Made by a program: the position numbers and the translations under genes | The notes under the pieces: generated by a model | Seen by the model: only the letters and a program-made list of their open reading frames with translations | What the model was told of the DNA's origin: nothing | Database searches by the model: none | Source: Sideroxyarcus emersonii | GTDB lineage: Bacteria; Pseudomonadota; Gammaproteobacteria; Burkholderiales; Gallionellaceae | Reading direction: 5' to 3' | Length of the DNA stretch: 64,000 nt | NCBI RefSeq assembly: GCF_021654335.1 | Contig: NZ_AP023423.1 | Coordinates: 1,611,001 to 1,675,000, forward strand | Part shown: in pieces, positions 34,977-44,766 of the stretch | Layout: every line of letters starts with the position of its first letter | How positions within the stretch are numbered: the first letter of the stretch is position 1

Positions 34977-35945
34977 TCAGTGGATATGTGCAGCGCCGGG
35001 CGCAGCATGAAGCACGCAGGCATGGCTGGTCGTCCCCTGCTCTACCTGCAGCGTACAGTGCTGGATAGCGAAGCGCTCCTGCAGCGTACAGGCAATGTCG
35101 TCCATGAACGCGTCGCCGGGATAGCCTTCCGGCATCACCAGATGGACGGTCAGGGCGCTCTCCGTCGTGCTCATGCCCCAGATATGCAGGTCGTGGATGT
35201 CGCTGACGCCGCGACACTGGCGCAGGTAGGTCTCCAGCCCGGGCGCATCGATATGCGCGGGAACGGCATTCATCGCCAGTTGCAGCGACTCGCGCAGCAA
35301 TCCCCAGGTACCCATCACAATCACCGCCACGATCACCAGGCTGATGACCGGATCCAGCCAGTACCAGCCGGTGAACAGGATCGCCACGCCGGCCACCGCG
35401 ACGCCGAGCGAAACGGCCGCATCCGCCATCATGTGCAGGTAGGCGCCGCGGACGTTGAGGTCGTCCTTGCTGCCCTTGACGAACAGCCATGCCGAGATGC
35501 CGTTGACGAGAATGCCGATGCAGGCCACCAGCGAAACCGTCAGCCCGGCCACCGCATGCGGCTCGGCAAATCGATGCACCGCTTCCCAGGCGATGATCCC
35601 GCACGCCACCATCAGGAACATGGCGTTCGCCAGCGCTGCCAGGATCGAGGTGCTGCGCAGGCCGTAGGTGAAACGTCCGCTCGGTGTCCTGCGCGCCAGC
35701 ATCGCCGCACCCATGGCCAGCAGCAGCCCCAGCACGTCGGAAAGATTGTGCCCGGCGTCGGCCATCAGTGCCGTCGAATTGGCGATCACGCCGTATGCCA
35801 GTTCGATCACGACGAATATCATGTTCAAGGCGATGGCGATGGCAAAAGTCCGGCCCTGGGTATTCGGGTCGCCGTGGTGGTGATGGTGGTGATGGCCATC
35901 GCCGTGTGCATGTCCGCTGTGATCGTGTGTGTGGTTATGTGCCAT
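34977..35945 (-). CDS. Cation diffusion facilitator (CzcD/ZitB type zinc exporter)
   Basis: A 322-residue proton-coupled metal exporter with six membrane helices. The N terminus is extremely His-rich (HNHTHDHSGHAHGDGHHHHHH). The transport site is visible as ADAGHNLSD in helix II (His and Asp) and HMMADAAVSLG in helix V (HxxxD), the pattern for Zn/Co/Cd transporters. The C-terminal cytoplasmic domain (about 215-322) has HDLHIWGMSTTESALTVHL. The ATG at 35945 is used; a preceding TTG adds one residue. It stands near the cus operon but is transcribed toward it. Confidence 0.93.
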   Translation of the reverse strand: MAHNHTHDHSGHAHGDGHHHHHHHGDPNTQGRTFAIAIALNMIFVVIELAYGVIANSTALMADAGHNLSDVLGLLLAMGAAMLARRTPSGRFTYGLRSTSILAALANAMFLMVACGIIAWEAVHRFAEPHAVAGLTVSLVACIGILVNGISAWLFVKGSKDDLNVRGAYLHMMADAAVSLGVAVAGVAILFTGWYWLDPVISLVIVAVIVMGTWGLLRESLQLAMNAVPAHIDAPGLETYLRQCRGVSDIHDLHIWGMSTTESALTVHLVMPEGYPGDAFMDDIACTLQERFAIQHCTLQVEQGTTSHACVLHAAPGAAHIH

Positions 35946-35998
35946 CAATCCGTTCTCGAATGAGTATCAAAAAACCTGCGCAACCGGGCGACAGGCAT

Positions 35999-37360
35999 CT
36001 ACCTGATCTTTTCCACCGCTTCTTCCACCCGCTCCACCGCGATGATCTCCATGCCCTCGATCTTGTGCCTGGGGGCATTGGCCTTGGGGATGACGGCATG
36101 GGTAAAGCCCAGCTTGGCGGCTTCCTTCAGGCGCTCCTGGCCGCGCTGCACGGGGCGCACCTCGCCTGCCAGGCCAACCTCGCCGAACACCACCAGCTTT
36201 TCCGGCAAGGGACGGTTGCGCAGCGAGGAAACGATGGCGAGCAGCACCGCAAGATCGGCACCGGGCTCCGTGATCTTCACGCCGCCGACCGCATTGATGA
36301 ACACATCCTGGTCGAAGCAGGCGATGCCGGCATGGCGGTGCAGCACGGCAAGCAGCATCGCCAGCCGGTTCTGTTCCAGGCCCAGCGACAGGCGACGCGG
36401 GGTGGGCGAATGCGAGTCGTCGAGCAGCGCCTGTATCTCGACCAGCAGCGGCCGCGTGCCTTCCTGCGTGACCATCACGCAGGAGCCGGGCACCTGCGTA
36501 CCGTGCTGGGACAGGAACAGCGCAGACGGATTGCTCACTTCGCGCAAGCCCTTCTCGGTCATGGCGAACACGCCGAGCTCGTTCACCGCGCCGAAACGGT
36601 TCTTGAACGCGCGGATGAGGCGGAAACTGGAATGGGTGTCGCCCTCGAAATACAGCACGGTATCGACGATATGCTCCAGCACGCGCGGGCCGGCCAGCGC
36701 GCCTTCCTTGGTGACATGGCCGACGAGGATCATGGTCACCCCGGCGCTCTTGGCGATGCGGGTGAGCTGCGCCGCACATTCGCGCACCTGCGCCACCGAA
36801 CCCGGTGCGCTGGTCAACTGTTCGGAATACACGGTCTGGATCGAGTCGATCACTACGACATCGGGCTTCTCGTGCGCGACGGCGGCCTGGATCTTTTCCA
36901 GCTGGATCTCCGGCAGCAGGTGCACTTCGCTTGCGTCCAGCGCCAGGCGTTTTGCCCGCAACGCGATCTGCTGTGCCGACTCTTCGCCGCTGACGTAGAG
37001 CACTTTCCGGCTCGTCGCCAGGTGCGCCAATGCCTGCAATAGCAAAGTGGACTTGCCGATGCCGGGATCGCCGCCGATCAGCACCACCCCGCCCTCCACC
37101 AGCCCGCCGCCCAGCACGCGGTCGAATTCGGCGATGCCGGTCGGCGTGCGCGACACTTCGCTTGCTTCCACCTCGGCCAGCTGCTGCAATTTGCCCGATG
37201 CCGCCAGGGCACTGTATCGGTTCTTGCCTGCGGCAGAGGCGGTTTCCGCCACCGCTTCCACCAGCGTGTTCCATTCGCCGCAATTCGGGCATTGGCCTTG
37301 CCACTTGGGCGATTGACCGCCGCATTCGGTGCAACTGTAGATCGTTTTTGCTTTTGCCAT
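35999..37360 (-). CDS. radA: DNA repair protein RadA/Sms
   Basis: A 453-residue RecA-like branch-migration ATPase. The N-terminal zinc finger is CTECGGQSPKWQGQCPNC (10-27); Walker A is GGDPGIGKST near residue 95; the RadA-specific KNRFG motif appears in FKNRFGAVNELG; the last 150 residues are the Lon-protease-like domain without a protease Ser-Lys dyad, as is normal for RadA. It starts 60 bases from the divergent FAD oxidoreductase gene, so the two promoters share this small gap. Confidence 0.97.
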   Translation of the reverse strand: MAKAKTIYSCTECGGQSPKWQGQCPNCGEWNTLVEAVAETASAAGKNRYSALAASGKLQQLAEVEASEVSRTPTGIAEFDRVLGGGLVEGGVVLIGGDPGIGKSTLLLQALAHLATSRKVLYVSGEESAQQIALRAKRLALDASEVHLLPEIQLEKIQAAVAHEKPDVVVIDSIQTVYSEQLTSAPGSVAQVRECAAQLTRIAKSAGVTMILVGHVTKEGALAGPRVLEHIVDTVLYFEGDTHSSFRLIRAFKNRFGAVNELGVFAMTEKGLREVSNPSALFLSQHGTQVPGSCVMVTQEGTRPLLVEIQALLDDSHSPTPRRLSLGLEQNRLAMLLAVLHRHAGIACFDQDVFINAVGGVKITEPGADLAVLLAIVSSLRNRPLPEKLVVFGEVGLAGEVRPVQRGQERLKEAAKLGFTHAVIPKANAPRHKIEGMEIIAVERVEEAVEKIR

Positions 37361-37419
37361 TGCCGCCCCAGACTCAAGGCCGCAAGGATAACGCAGTTCG
37401 CATCAGGTAGAATAGCGAC

Positions 37420-39033
37420 ATGCTACGCCTCACCGAAATCCGGCTCCCGCTCGACCACCCCGCAGACGAACTCAGGAACGCGATACTCAAGCGCCTGGGC
37501 ATCGCCGCTGCCGCATTGCAAGGCTTCACGATCTTCCGGCGCGGCTATGACGCGCGCAAAAGGAACGCCATCGTGCTGGTCTATACCGTCGATGCGGAGG
37601 TGGAAAACGAGGGGGCACTGCTGAAGAAGAACATCCCGCATGTCGCCATTGCCCCCGACATGAGCTATCGCTACGTGGCGCAGGCGCCGCAAGGCCTGAG
37701 CGAACGCCCCGTGGTCATTGGCACCGGCCCCTGCGGCATCTTCGCCGGACTGCTGCTGGCACAGATGGGCTGCCGCCCGATCATCCTCGAACGCGGCAAG
37801 GAAGTGCGCGAGCGCACCAGGGATACCTGGGGCCTGTGGCGCAAGGGCAAGCTCGATCCGGAATCCAACGTGCAGTTCGGCGAAGGCGGCGCCGGCACCT
37901 TCTCCGACGGCAAGCTGCACAGCCAGATCAAGGACCCGAAATTCTACGGCCGCAAGGTGCTCACCGAGTTCGTGAAGGCCGGCGCGCCGGAAGAGATCAT
38001 GTACGTGAGCAAGCCGCATATCGGCACCTTTCGCCTGGTCGGCATGGTGGAAGAGATGCGGCATGAGATGGAAAGGCTGGGGGCGGAGATACGGTTCCAG
38101 AGCCGAGTGGAAGATATCGAGATCGACGGCGGCAAAGTGCGCGGCGTGGTGCTGGCGAACGGCGAACGCATCGCCACCAGCCACGTTGTACTTGCCGTCG
38201 GCCACAGCGCGCGCGACACCTTCGAGATGCTGCACAAGCGCGGCGTCTACATGGAGGCCAAGCCCTTCTCCATCGGCTTCCGCATCGAACACCCGCAGTC
38301 GGTCATCGACCGCGCCCGCCTGGGGCCCAACGCGGGCAATCCGGTGCTGGGCGCAGCGGATTACAAGCTGGTGCATCACGCCGGCAACGGCCGCTCGGTC
38401 TACAGCTTCTGCATGTGCCCGGGCGGCACCGTGGTGGCAGCGACTTCCGAGGCAGGCCGCGTGGTGACCAACGGCATGAGCCAGTATTCGCGCAACGAGC
38501 GCAATGCGAACAGCGGCATCGTGGTCGGCATCACGCCGGACGATTATCCCGGCGACGTGCTGGCCGGCGTCGAATTCCAGCGCAAATGGGAAGCGCGTGC
38601 CTTCGAGCTGGGCGGCAGGAGCTACCATGCGCCGGCGCAGCGCGTCGGTGACTTCCTGGCCGGACGCTCTTCGACGCATCTTGGCGAAGTGCTGCCGTCG
38701 TATACCCCCGGCGTGACGCCCACCGACCTCTCCACCGCTTTGCCCGATTACGCCATCGCCGCCATCCGCGAAGCGCTGCCCGCATTCGACAAGCAGATCA
38801 AGGGCTTTGCCATGGACGATGCAGTGCTGACCGGCGTGGAGACGCGCACCTCCTCCCCGGTACGCATCAGGCGCGGCGAGGATTTCCAGAGCATCAACAC
38901 CAGGGGCTTGTATCCGGCCGGCGAAGGTGCCGGTTATGCGGGCGGGATCTTGTCGGCCGCAGTGGATGGCATCGAAGTGGCCGAAGCGGTCGCGCTGGCC
39001 ATCACGGCGCAGCAAGTCACGCAGGCAACCTGA
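37420..39033 (+). CDS. FAD-dependent oxidoreductase (uncharacterised dehydrogenase family)
   Basis: A 537-residue flavoprotein of the large uncharacterised FAD-dependent dehydrogenase group (COG2509-like). An N-terminal alpha/beta domain (1-90, FTIFRRGYDARKRNAIVLVY) precedes the FAD Rossmann motif VVIGTGPCGIFAGLLLAQMG (about 97-116). Other conserved parts are FGEGGAGTFSDGKLHSQIKD, VVLAVGHSARDTFEML, and TRTSSPVRIRRGEDFQS with LYPAGEGAGYAGGILSAAVDG. The substrate is unknown. Its start lies 59 bases from radA on the other strand. Confidence 0.88.
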   Translation: MLRLTEIRLPLDHPADELRNAILKRLGIAAAALQGFTIFRRGYDARKRNAIVLVYTVDAEVENEGALLKKNIPHVAIAPDMSYRYVAQAPQGLSERPVVIGTGPCGIFAGLLLAQMGCRPIILERGKEVRERTRDTWGLWRKGKLDPESNVQFGEGGAGTFSDGKLHSQIKDPKFYGRKVLTEFVKAGAPEEIMYVSKPHIGTFRLVGMVEEMRHEMERLGAEIRFQSRVEDIEIDGGKVRGVVLANGERIATSHVVLAVGHSARDTFEMLHKRGVYMEAKPFSIGFRIEHPQSVIDRARLGPNAGNPVLGAADYKLVHHAGNGRSVYSFCMCPGGTVVAATSEAGRVVTNGMSQYSRNERNANSGIVVGITPDDYPGDVLAGVEFQRKWEARAFELGGRSYHAPAQRVGDFLAGRSSTHLGEVLPSYTPGVTPTDLSTALPDYAIAAIREALPAFDKQIKGFAMDDAVLTGVETRTSSPVRIRRGEDFQSINTRGLYPAGEGAGYAGGILSAAVDGIEVAEAVALAITAQQVTQAT

Positions 39034-39085
39034 ACGTTCGCAAGCTCTGGCATGTGACAAATTACGCGGATTTTATCTTTAAGAC

Positions 39086-39886
39086 ATGCCGACATATTTC
39101 ATGAAATGGCCTGGCCTCCTGTTGTTCATGGCAACGGCAACGGGCTGCCTCGACGCCCATGCCGACGATGCCAAACATGACGGGTTATGGCGGGGAAATG
39201 GCGGGGCGGCCTTTTCCGACTCCTACGGGAACACCCAAAGCTCCAGCCTGACGATCACGGCGGATGCCACGCGGCAGACCGCGGAGGACAAGCTTTCACT
39301 CAATGGCCAATACGTCGGCAGTCGCGCCCAGACCACCAGCAATGGCGTGACCAGCACAAGCACGACCGCCAACCAGTGGGAAGCACGTTCCCGTTACGAC
39401 CATAATATTTCAGAGAAGAATTTCGATTTTGGCGGACTGGATTTCAATCGCGACCAGATTCAGCTGCTCAGCCTGCGCACCGTGGTCAGCGGCGGTCTGG
39501 GCCGTCACGTGATCAAGACGGACGAGACGCAGTGGGATGTCCTGGGCGGTCTCTCCTACCGGGCAGACCGCTACAGCAATCCCGGCGTAACCATCAACAA
39601 CCAGACAACCCAGGGGTTCGATACGACGGAATTCCTGCTGGGCGAGGAATCGACCAACAAACTGACGGAATCCACCACGTTCAAGCAGCATCTGATGTAT
39701 CGGCCCAACATCAACCGCGACAAGGGCTATCTTGTCACATTCGATTCGACCCTGATGGTCGCGATCAACAAGACACTGAGTTTGCGAGTCTCGCTGCAAG
39801 AGCGATTCAACAGCCTGGCCCAGGCGCCGATCAAGAAGAACGACACCCTGTTTTTCACCGGGATCAACGTGAAATTCGGCGAATGA
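39086..39886 (+). CDS. DUF481-family outer-membrane protein
   Basis: A 266-residue exported protein similar to the YdiY/DUF481 'salt-induced' outer-membrane proteins. The signal segment (about 1-26) contains a possible lipobox-like TGC, but cleavage after AHA is equally plausible. The rest alternates beta strands (SSSLTITADATRQT, KLSLNGQYVGSRAQT, WEARSRYDHNISEKNFDFGG) and ends with FFTGINVKFGE, typical of a small beta-barrel. The start could be 39086 or 39101. Function is unknown. Confidence 0.72.
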   Translation: MPTYFMKWPGLLLFMATATGCLDAHADDAKHDGLWRGNGGAAFSDSYGNTQSSSLTITADATRQTAEDKLSLNGQYVGSRAQTTSNGVTSTSTTANQWEARSRYDHNISEKNFDFGGLDFNRDQIQLLSLRTVVSGGLGRHVIKTDETQWDVLGGLSYRADRYSNPGVTINNQTTQGFDTTEFLLGEESTNKLTESTTFKQHLMYRPNINRDKGYLVTFDSTLMVAINKTLSLRVSLQERFNSLAQAPIKKNDTLFFTGINVKFGE

Positions 39887-40146
39887 CAACCTGCCGGGCT
39901 GGTTGAGGCCCTTGCCCGCACGGAATATCCCCCGAACCGGAAAACGGCAGGAATTGTCGTATTGCGATAAATCCGGTTCGCATTTATATTGCATACAACG
40001 AGATAGCTCTGCAGTCGCAAAGGCAGGGACAACGAGCAAACAGCACAGAGAGCGCTTCTAGAACAACTGTAGCCTGTTGCAGCATGACAGGCTGCCATCG
40101 CGGATGGCACTTACGTGCAGTACTCTTGCAGCCAAAGGGGGTGGTT

Positions 40147-41010
40147 ATGCATCAGCTGGCCAGATCGCTGTTGTTTGTCGCGTGCATGTGGGTGACTGCA
40201 GCCACTGCAGCCCAGCCGGACGCAACCAAGCCACTCATCCTCGGCATCCATCCCTATCTGCCCCACGACGAGATCGTTTCCCGCTTCACCCCGTTGGCGA
40301 ACTACCTGGCCAAGGCTATCGGCCGACCGGTCACGGTCCGCGTCGGCCGGGACTACAACGAACACGTCGAGGCCATAGGCGACGACAACATCGATATCGC
40401 CTATATGGGGCCGGCCCCTTATGTGCAAATGGTGGCGAAGTACGGAAGAAAGCCATTATTGGCGCGGCAGGTGATCAATGATAGCCCGTTCCTGAAAGGC
40501 GAGATCGTCGTCCGCCAGGACAGCAAACTCGGCTCCCTCAAGGAACTCAAGGGCAGGAATTTCTGCTTTGGCGACAACAATTCCACCATGAGTTCCGTCC
40601 TGCCCCGGCGCATGCTTGAGGATGCCGGCGTTCCGCTAACCCGGCTGGGCAGCTACAAGCACCTCGAAGGGCACAAGAATGTCGCGCTGGCAGTGCTGGC
40701 CGGCAATTGCGATGCAGGTGCGGTCAAAAGCGAAGTGTTCCAGGAGTTCCAATCCAGGGGATTGCGCGTTCTGGCCGAGATGCCTCCGGTGGCCGATCAT
40801 GTCTTTGTGGCAAATGCCAAACTGCCTGGGCCGCTGGTGCGCAAGCTGCGCACTGCCATGCTAGCACTGAACACGCAGCCCGAGGGCAAACCGATCTTGA
40901 ACGGAATCCATCCTGACATGACCGCCCTGGTCGCACCGAAGGATAGTGATTACGACAGCCTGCGCACCTTGCTGAAAATAGCATCCTCCTCCACATCCCG
41001 ACCACATTGA
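40147..41010 (+). CDS. PhnD-like phosphate/phosphonate periplasmic binding protein
   Basis: A 287-residue periplasmic binding protein of the PhnD/PtxB type. A signal peptide covers 1-22 (cleavage after TAATA). Family parts are LILGIHPYLPHDEIVSRFTP, the ligand-contacting IAYMGPAPYV, and the FCFGDNNSTMSSVLPRRML loop. No ABC transporter genes are nearby; the gene ends six bases before the GGDEF-EAL gene, so it probably serves signal perception rather than uptake. The ATG at 40147 has AAAGGGGGTGG upstream. The 260-base region before it holds one inverted repeat (AGCCTGT/ACAGGCT, 40071-40093) and nothing else clear. Confidence 0.88.
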   Translation: MHQLARSLLFVACMWVTAATAAQPDATKPLILGIHPYLPHDEIVSRFTPLANYLAKAIGRPVTVRVGRDYNEHVEAIGDDNIDIAYMGPAPYVQMVAKYGRKPLLARQVINDSPFLKGEIVVRQDSKLGSLKELKGRNFCFGDNNSTMSSVLPRRMLEDAGVPLTRLGSYKHLEGHKNVALAVLAGNCDAGAVKSEVFQEFQSRGLRVLAEMPPVADHVFVANAKLPGPLVRKLRTAMLALNTQPEGKPILNGIHPDMTALVAPKDSDYDSLRTLLKIASSSTSRPH

Positions 41011-41016
41011 AACTTC

Positions 41017-43737
41017 ATGAGCATCAAAACATCCTCTGACAAACTGCCCTGGCTGTTTCTTTTTATCTTCCTGATCGTGCTGGGTGCCGTTTCGGCGGTG
41101 CTGCTTGGAAACAAATTCAACGAGGATATGAAGCTCGCGCGCACCTCGGCTGCACAACAATTGCAATTGATCACCTCTGTTCTCTCTTCAGAGCTTGAAC
41201 GCGGTAATTATCAGAATATCTCGGCCCTGTTCAACCAATGGGCCAAGGCGAACGACAACATCGTCCAGCTGCAGCTGGTATCGGCCAACGGTTTCCAGAT
41301 CGCCAGCTATACGCGGCCGACTGCCGGAAATCACCTCCTTGACCTGGATGCACCGATCTCCTACTCGTACCGCGAAGAAGCGACGTTCCACCTGCGCGTC
41401 AACATGGATCCGGCATATCAGCGCCAGGCACGTTTCGCGGCGCAATTCACCGGGATGTTCCTTGCCTTTGCCATACTGACCGCCTTGATCTTGCACTTTG
41501 CCATCAGGAGCAAACTGGAATCCGCCAAGGCCAGACGCATCAGCAGGCTGTACAACGCACTGAGCGAGATCAATCAGGCCATCGTGCGCATGGAAACGGA
41601 AGATCACCTGTTCCCGCTGGTATGCCGTTGCGCGGTGAAATTTGGCGGCATGAGCATGGCCTGGGTGGGACAGATCGACGAGAAAAGCAAATTGCTGCTT
41701 CCCGTGGCCAGCTACGGCAGCGGGCTGGACTACCTCGACGGGCTCACCGTCTCTTCGCTCGCCGATGTACCCGAGGGACGCGGGCCCAGCGGCATCGCTT
41801 TCCGAGAGAATCGGCCGGTCATCGTCAATAACTATGCCACCTCTCCGTTCACCGCGCCCTGGAAGAGCCGGGTTGCCGCGAATGACTGGCAATCGACCGC
41901 GACCTTCCCGATAGCACGCGGCGGACGGCCGTTTGCCGTACTTACCGTTTACCACCCGGAAATCGATGCCTTTGATCAGGAGGCGATCGCATTGCTGGAC
42001 GAGATGTCGCGCGACATCTCTTTCTCGCTGGATAATTTCGACCGCGAGGTACAGCGCAAGGCAGCCGAAAAATCCCTGCAGATGGCCGCCTCCATCTACG
42101 AGAACAGCAGCGAAGGCATGATGATCACCGATGCGGACAATCTGATCATGGCGGTCAATCCGGCTTTCACCAGGATCACCGGCTATGCGCTTGAGGAAGC
42201 GATCGGTAAGAATCCCAGCCTCCTGAAATCCGGCCGGCATGACCATGAGTTCTATCAGGCCATGTGGAGCGAGATCGCAGAGACCGGGAAATGGACAGGC
42301 GAGATATGGGACCGGCGCAAGGATGGCGAGGTTTACCCCAAATGGCTGACCATCAATACCATCCTCAATGAAGCAGGGGCGGTACACCATCGGATCGCTT
42401 TGTTCACCGACATCTCGCAGAAGAAGCAGACTGAGGAACTGATCTGGCAACAGGCCAACTTCGACCACCTGACCGGCTTGCCCAACTGGCGGATGTTCCA
42501 CAACCGTCTGGAGCAGGAAATCAAGAAATCCCGCCGGACCGGGTTGCCGCTGGCGGTGATGTTCCTCGATCTCGACCACTTCAAGGAGGTCAACGATACG
42601 CTGGGCCACGCCAAAGGCGACATGTTGCTCAACGAGGCGGCCCGGCGACTGGTAGGGTGCGTGCGCGATTCCGACACCGTCGCCCGATTCGGGGGGGATG
42701 AGTTTGTGCTCATCCTGGGCGAACTTGGCGATCCGGACAATGTAGAACGCATCAATGAATGCATTTTGCAGAACCTGTCAGCCCCGTTCGAACTGGGCAA
42801 CGAGTCGGTATACATATCGGTCAGTATCGGCGTCACCATCTATCCCGCCGACGCAACGGAGATCGAGGAGCTGCTGCGGAATGCGGACCAGGCGATGTAT
42901 GCCGCCAAGAATGCCGGCCGCAACCGTTACAGCTACTACACCCAGGCCATGCAGCTGGTCGCGCAGAACCGCATGAGCCTGTCGAATGACCTGCACCATG
43001 CCCTGGCGGAAAAACAGTTCTGGCTCGCCTACCAGCCTATCGTCGAACTCGAGACGGGATCCATTCACAAGATCGAGGCGCTGATCCGCTGGCAACATCC
43101 GAAACGGGGCGTTGTCAGCCCGGCCGAATTCATCCCCATCGCGGAACAGACCGGCATGATCACGAAGATCGGCGATTGGGTATTCCGCCAGGCGGCACAG
43201 CAAGTAAAACAATGGCAACACCTTTATGGGAAAGATATCCAGATCAGCATCAACAAATCGCCTGTCCAGTTCAGGAGCGACGACAATGTCCACTCGACCT
43301 GGTTCGAGTATCTGAAAGAACTGGATTTGCCCGGAAGCAGCATCGTGGTGGAGATCACCGAAGGCCTGCTGATGGAAGCCAAGGATGGCATCGTCAACAA
43401 ACTGCTCGCCTTCAGGGATAACGGCATCCAGGTAGCGCTGGACGATTTCGGAACGGGATATTCGTCGCTTTCCTACCTGAAGAAGTTCGACATCGATTAC
43501 ATCAAGATCGACCAGTCGTTTGTGCGCAACCTTGCACCCGACTCAAGCGATCTGGCGCTATGCGAAGCCATGGTGATGATGGCCCACAAACTGGGCATCA
43601 AGGTGATTGCCGAAGGGGTCGAGACGCAGGAACAATGCGACCTGCTGATCGCAGCGGGGTGCGACTACGGACAGGGCTACCTGTTCTCCAAGCCATTGTC
43701 GTCGCAGGATTTCGAAAGCTTCCTCAACCGATCCTGA
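41017..43737 (+). CDS. Membrane GAF-PAS-GGDEF-EAL c-di-GMP turnover protein
   Basis: A 906-residue signalling protein: two transmembrane helices (about 11-31 and 145-165) bounding a small periplasmic sensor domain, then GAF (about 195-345), PAS (about 350-470), GGDEF (about 475-640) and EAL (about 655-900). The cyclase motif is intact (RFGGDEF) with an upstream inhibitory RDSD site. The phosphodiesterase has IEALIRW, EITEG, DDFGTGYSSL, IKIDQSF and AEGVETQ, so both active sites look complete. The periplasmic part could receive a signal from the PhnD-like protein encoded just upstream; this pairing is inference. Confidence 0.93.
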   Translation: MSIKTSSDKLPWLFLFIFLIVLGAVSAVLLGNKFNEDMKLARTSAAQQLQLITSVLSSELERGNYQNISALFNQWAKANDNIVQLQLVSANGFQIASYTRPTAGNHLLDLDAPISYSYREEATFHLRVNMDPAYQRQARFAAQFTGMFLAFAILTALILHFAIRSKLESAKARRISRLYNALSEINQAIVRMETEDHLFPLVCRCAVKFGGMSMAWVGQIDEKSKLLLPVASYGSGLDYLDGLTVSSLADVPEGRGPSGIAFRENRPVIVNNYATSPFTAPWKSRVAANDWQSTATFPIARGGRPFAVLTVYHPEIDAFDQEAIALLDEMSRDISFSLDNFDREVQRKAAEKSLQMAASIYENSSEGMMITDADNLIMAVNPAFTRITGYALEEAIGKNPSLLKSGRHDHEFYQAMWSEIAETGKWTGEIWDRRKDGEVYPKWLTINTILNEAGAVHHRIALFTDISQKKQTEELIWQQANFDHLTGLPNWRMFHNRLEQEIKKSRRTGLPLAVMFLDLDHFKEVNDTLGHAKGDMLLNEAARRLVGCVRDSDTVARFGGDEFVLILGELGDPDNVERINECILQNLSAPFELGNESVYISVSIGVTIYPADATEIEELLRNADQAMYAAKNAGRNRYSYYTQAMQLVAQNRMSLSNDLHHALAEKQFWLAYQPIVELETGSIHKIEALIRWQHPKRGVVSPAEFIPIAEQTGMITKIGDWVFRQAAQQVKQWQHLYGKDIQISINKSPVQFRSDDNVHSTWFEYLKELDLPGSSIVVEITEGLLMEAKDGIVNKLLAFRDNGIQVALDDFGTGYSSLSYLKKFDIDYIKIDQSFVRNLAPDSSDLALCEAMVMMAHKLGIKVIAEGVETQEQCDLLIAAGCDYGQGYLFSKPLSSQDFESFLNRS

Positions 43738-43794
43738 ACAGTCCATCCTGCGCCTTCCCGCCGGCCGGAAAAGATCGATGGGACTGACGGAAGG

Positions 43795-44679
43795 TCAATG
43801 AAATGTCTGGCTGGCCGGCATCGACGCGATGTCGGCGAACACCGCGTTGGCATCCACGCAATCGAAGACATAGCCCTGGTTGCAGAATTCGCAATGCACT
43901 TCGACATCGCCCCGTTCGGCCAGGATGGAATCCACCTCTTCCCGGCCAAGCATGCGCAGCATGCGCGCCACGTTCTCGCGTGAGCAGGTGCAGCGGAACA
44001 CCACCGGCTGCGCATCGAACAACCGTATGTCTTCTTCGTGGTACAGCCGGTGCACCAGCTCGGTCGCAGGCAAGCCCAGCAACTCGTCGGGGCTGAGGGT
44101 GGCGGCGATCTGCACTGCACGGCCCCAGGCATCCTCGTCCGGCGACTCCTGCTGTTCGGGAAGCTTCTGCAACAACATGCCTGCAGCATGTTTCCCGTCG
44201 GCAGCCAGCCACAAACGCGTTTCCAGCTGTTCCGAACGGGTCATGTAGTTCTGCAGTATTTCCGAGATGCTGTCTCCTTCCAGCGCGATGATGCCCTGGT
44301 ATGCCTGGTTGCCGTCCTTGGGATCCAGCGTGATGACGAAGCGCCCGTCGCCGCCCACCAGATCCTGCAGCGTGCCATGCGACAGATCGCCCTCCCACTT
44401 CGCAGTCGCGCGCAATTCGAGGTCGCCGGTGCATTCCACCACCAGCAACTTCACCCTGCCCTTGCCATGGATCTGCAGCACCATGGAACCGTGCAGCTTG
44501 AGCGTCGCCGCCAGCAGTACGGTTGCGGCACACAGCTCGCCCATCAGGTCGCGCAATACGGGAGGATAGTCGTGCCGTTCGATCACGCTCTGCCATGTCG
44601 CATCGAGATGCACGATCTCGCCGCGTATCGGCGCATGCTCAAACAGGAAACGTCGCAGGGAATCGAGAGAATTTTTCAT
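43795..44679 (-). CDS. hslO: Redox-regulated chaperone Hsp33
   Basis: A 294-residue Hsp33 homologue that holds unfolding proteins under oxidative stress. The zinc-binding redox switch is visible as CTC (in VFRCTCSREN) and CEFC (in VEVHCEFCNQGY), i.e. CxC plus CxxC. The fold region SMVLQIHGKGRVKLLVVEC and ALEGDSISEIL are typical. The ATG at 44679 (MKNSLDSLRRFLFEH) is used; 15 upstream in-frame codons are not family-like. It lies alone between the GGDEF-EAL gene (convergent) and the cytochrome operon terminator. Confidence 0.95.
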   Translation of the reverse strand: MKNSLDSLRRFLFEHAPIRGEIVHLDATWQSVIERHDYPPVLRDLMGELCAATVLLAATLKLHGSMVLQIHGKGRVKLLVVECTGDLELRATAKWEGDLSHGTLQDLVGGDGRFVITLDPKDGNQAYQGIIALEGDSISEILQNYMTRSEQLETRLWLAADGKHAAGMLLQKLPEQQESPDEDAWGRAVQIAATLSPDELLGLPATELVHRLYHEEDIRLFDAQPVVFRCTCSRENVARMLRMLGREEVDSILAERGDVEVHCEFCNQGYVFDCVDANAVFADIASMPASQTFH

Positions 44680-44721
44680 GGCCGGGGATGATAACACCGC
44701 GATGACCTGCCGCAAAAAGAA

Positions 44722-44745
44722 CAAGGGCAGCCCAGGCTGCCCTTG
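44722..44745 (-). terminator. Terminator of the cytochrome operon
   Basis: A perfect 11-bp stem (44722-44732 and 44735-44745) with a 2-base gap; on the minus strand it is followed by TTCTTTTTGC. It ends transcription after the diheme cytochrome gene. Confidence 0.85.
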
Positions 44746-44766
44746 TCGTTAGCCAACCGGACTGTA

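Noticed and set aside
39887..40146. Possible c-di-GMP riboswitch upstream of the PhnD/GGDEF-EAL pair
   Set aside because: A CGCAAAGG-like string is present but the conserved GEMM core and its second stem could not be found; only a simple AGCCTGT/ACAGGCT inverted repeat is there.
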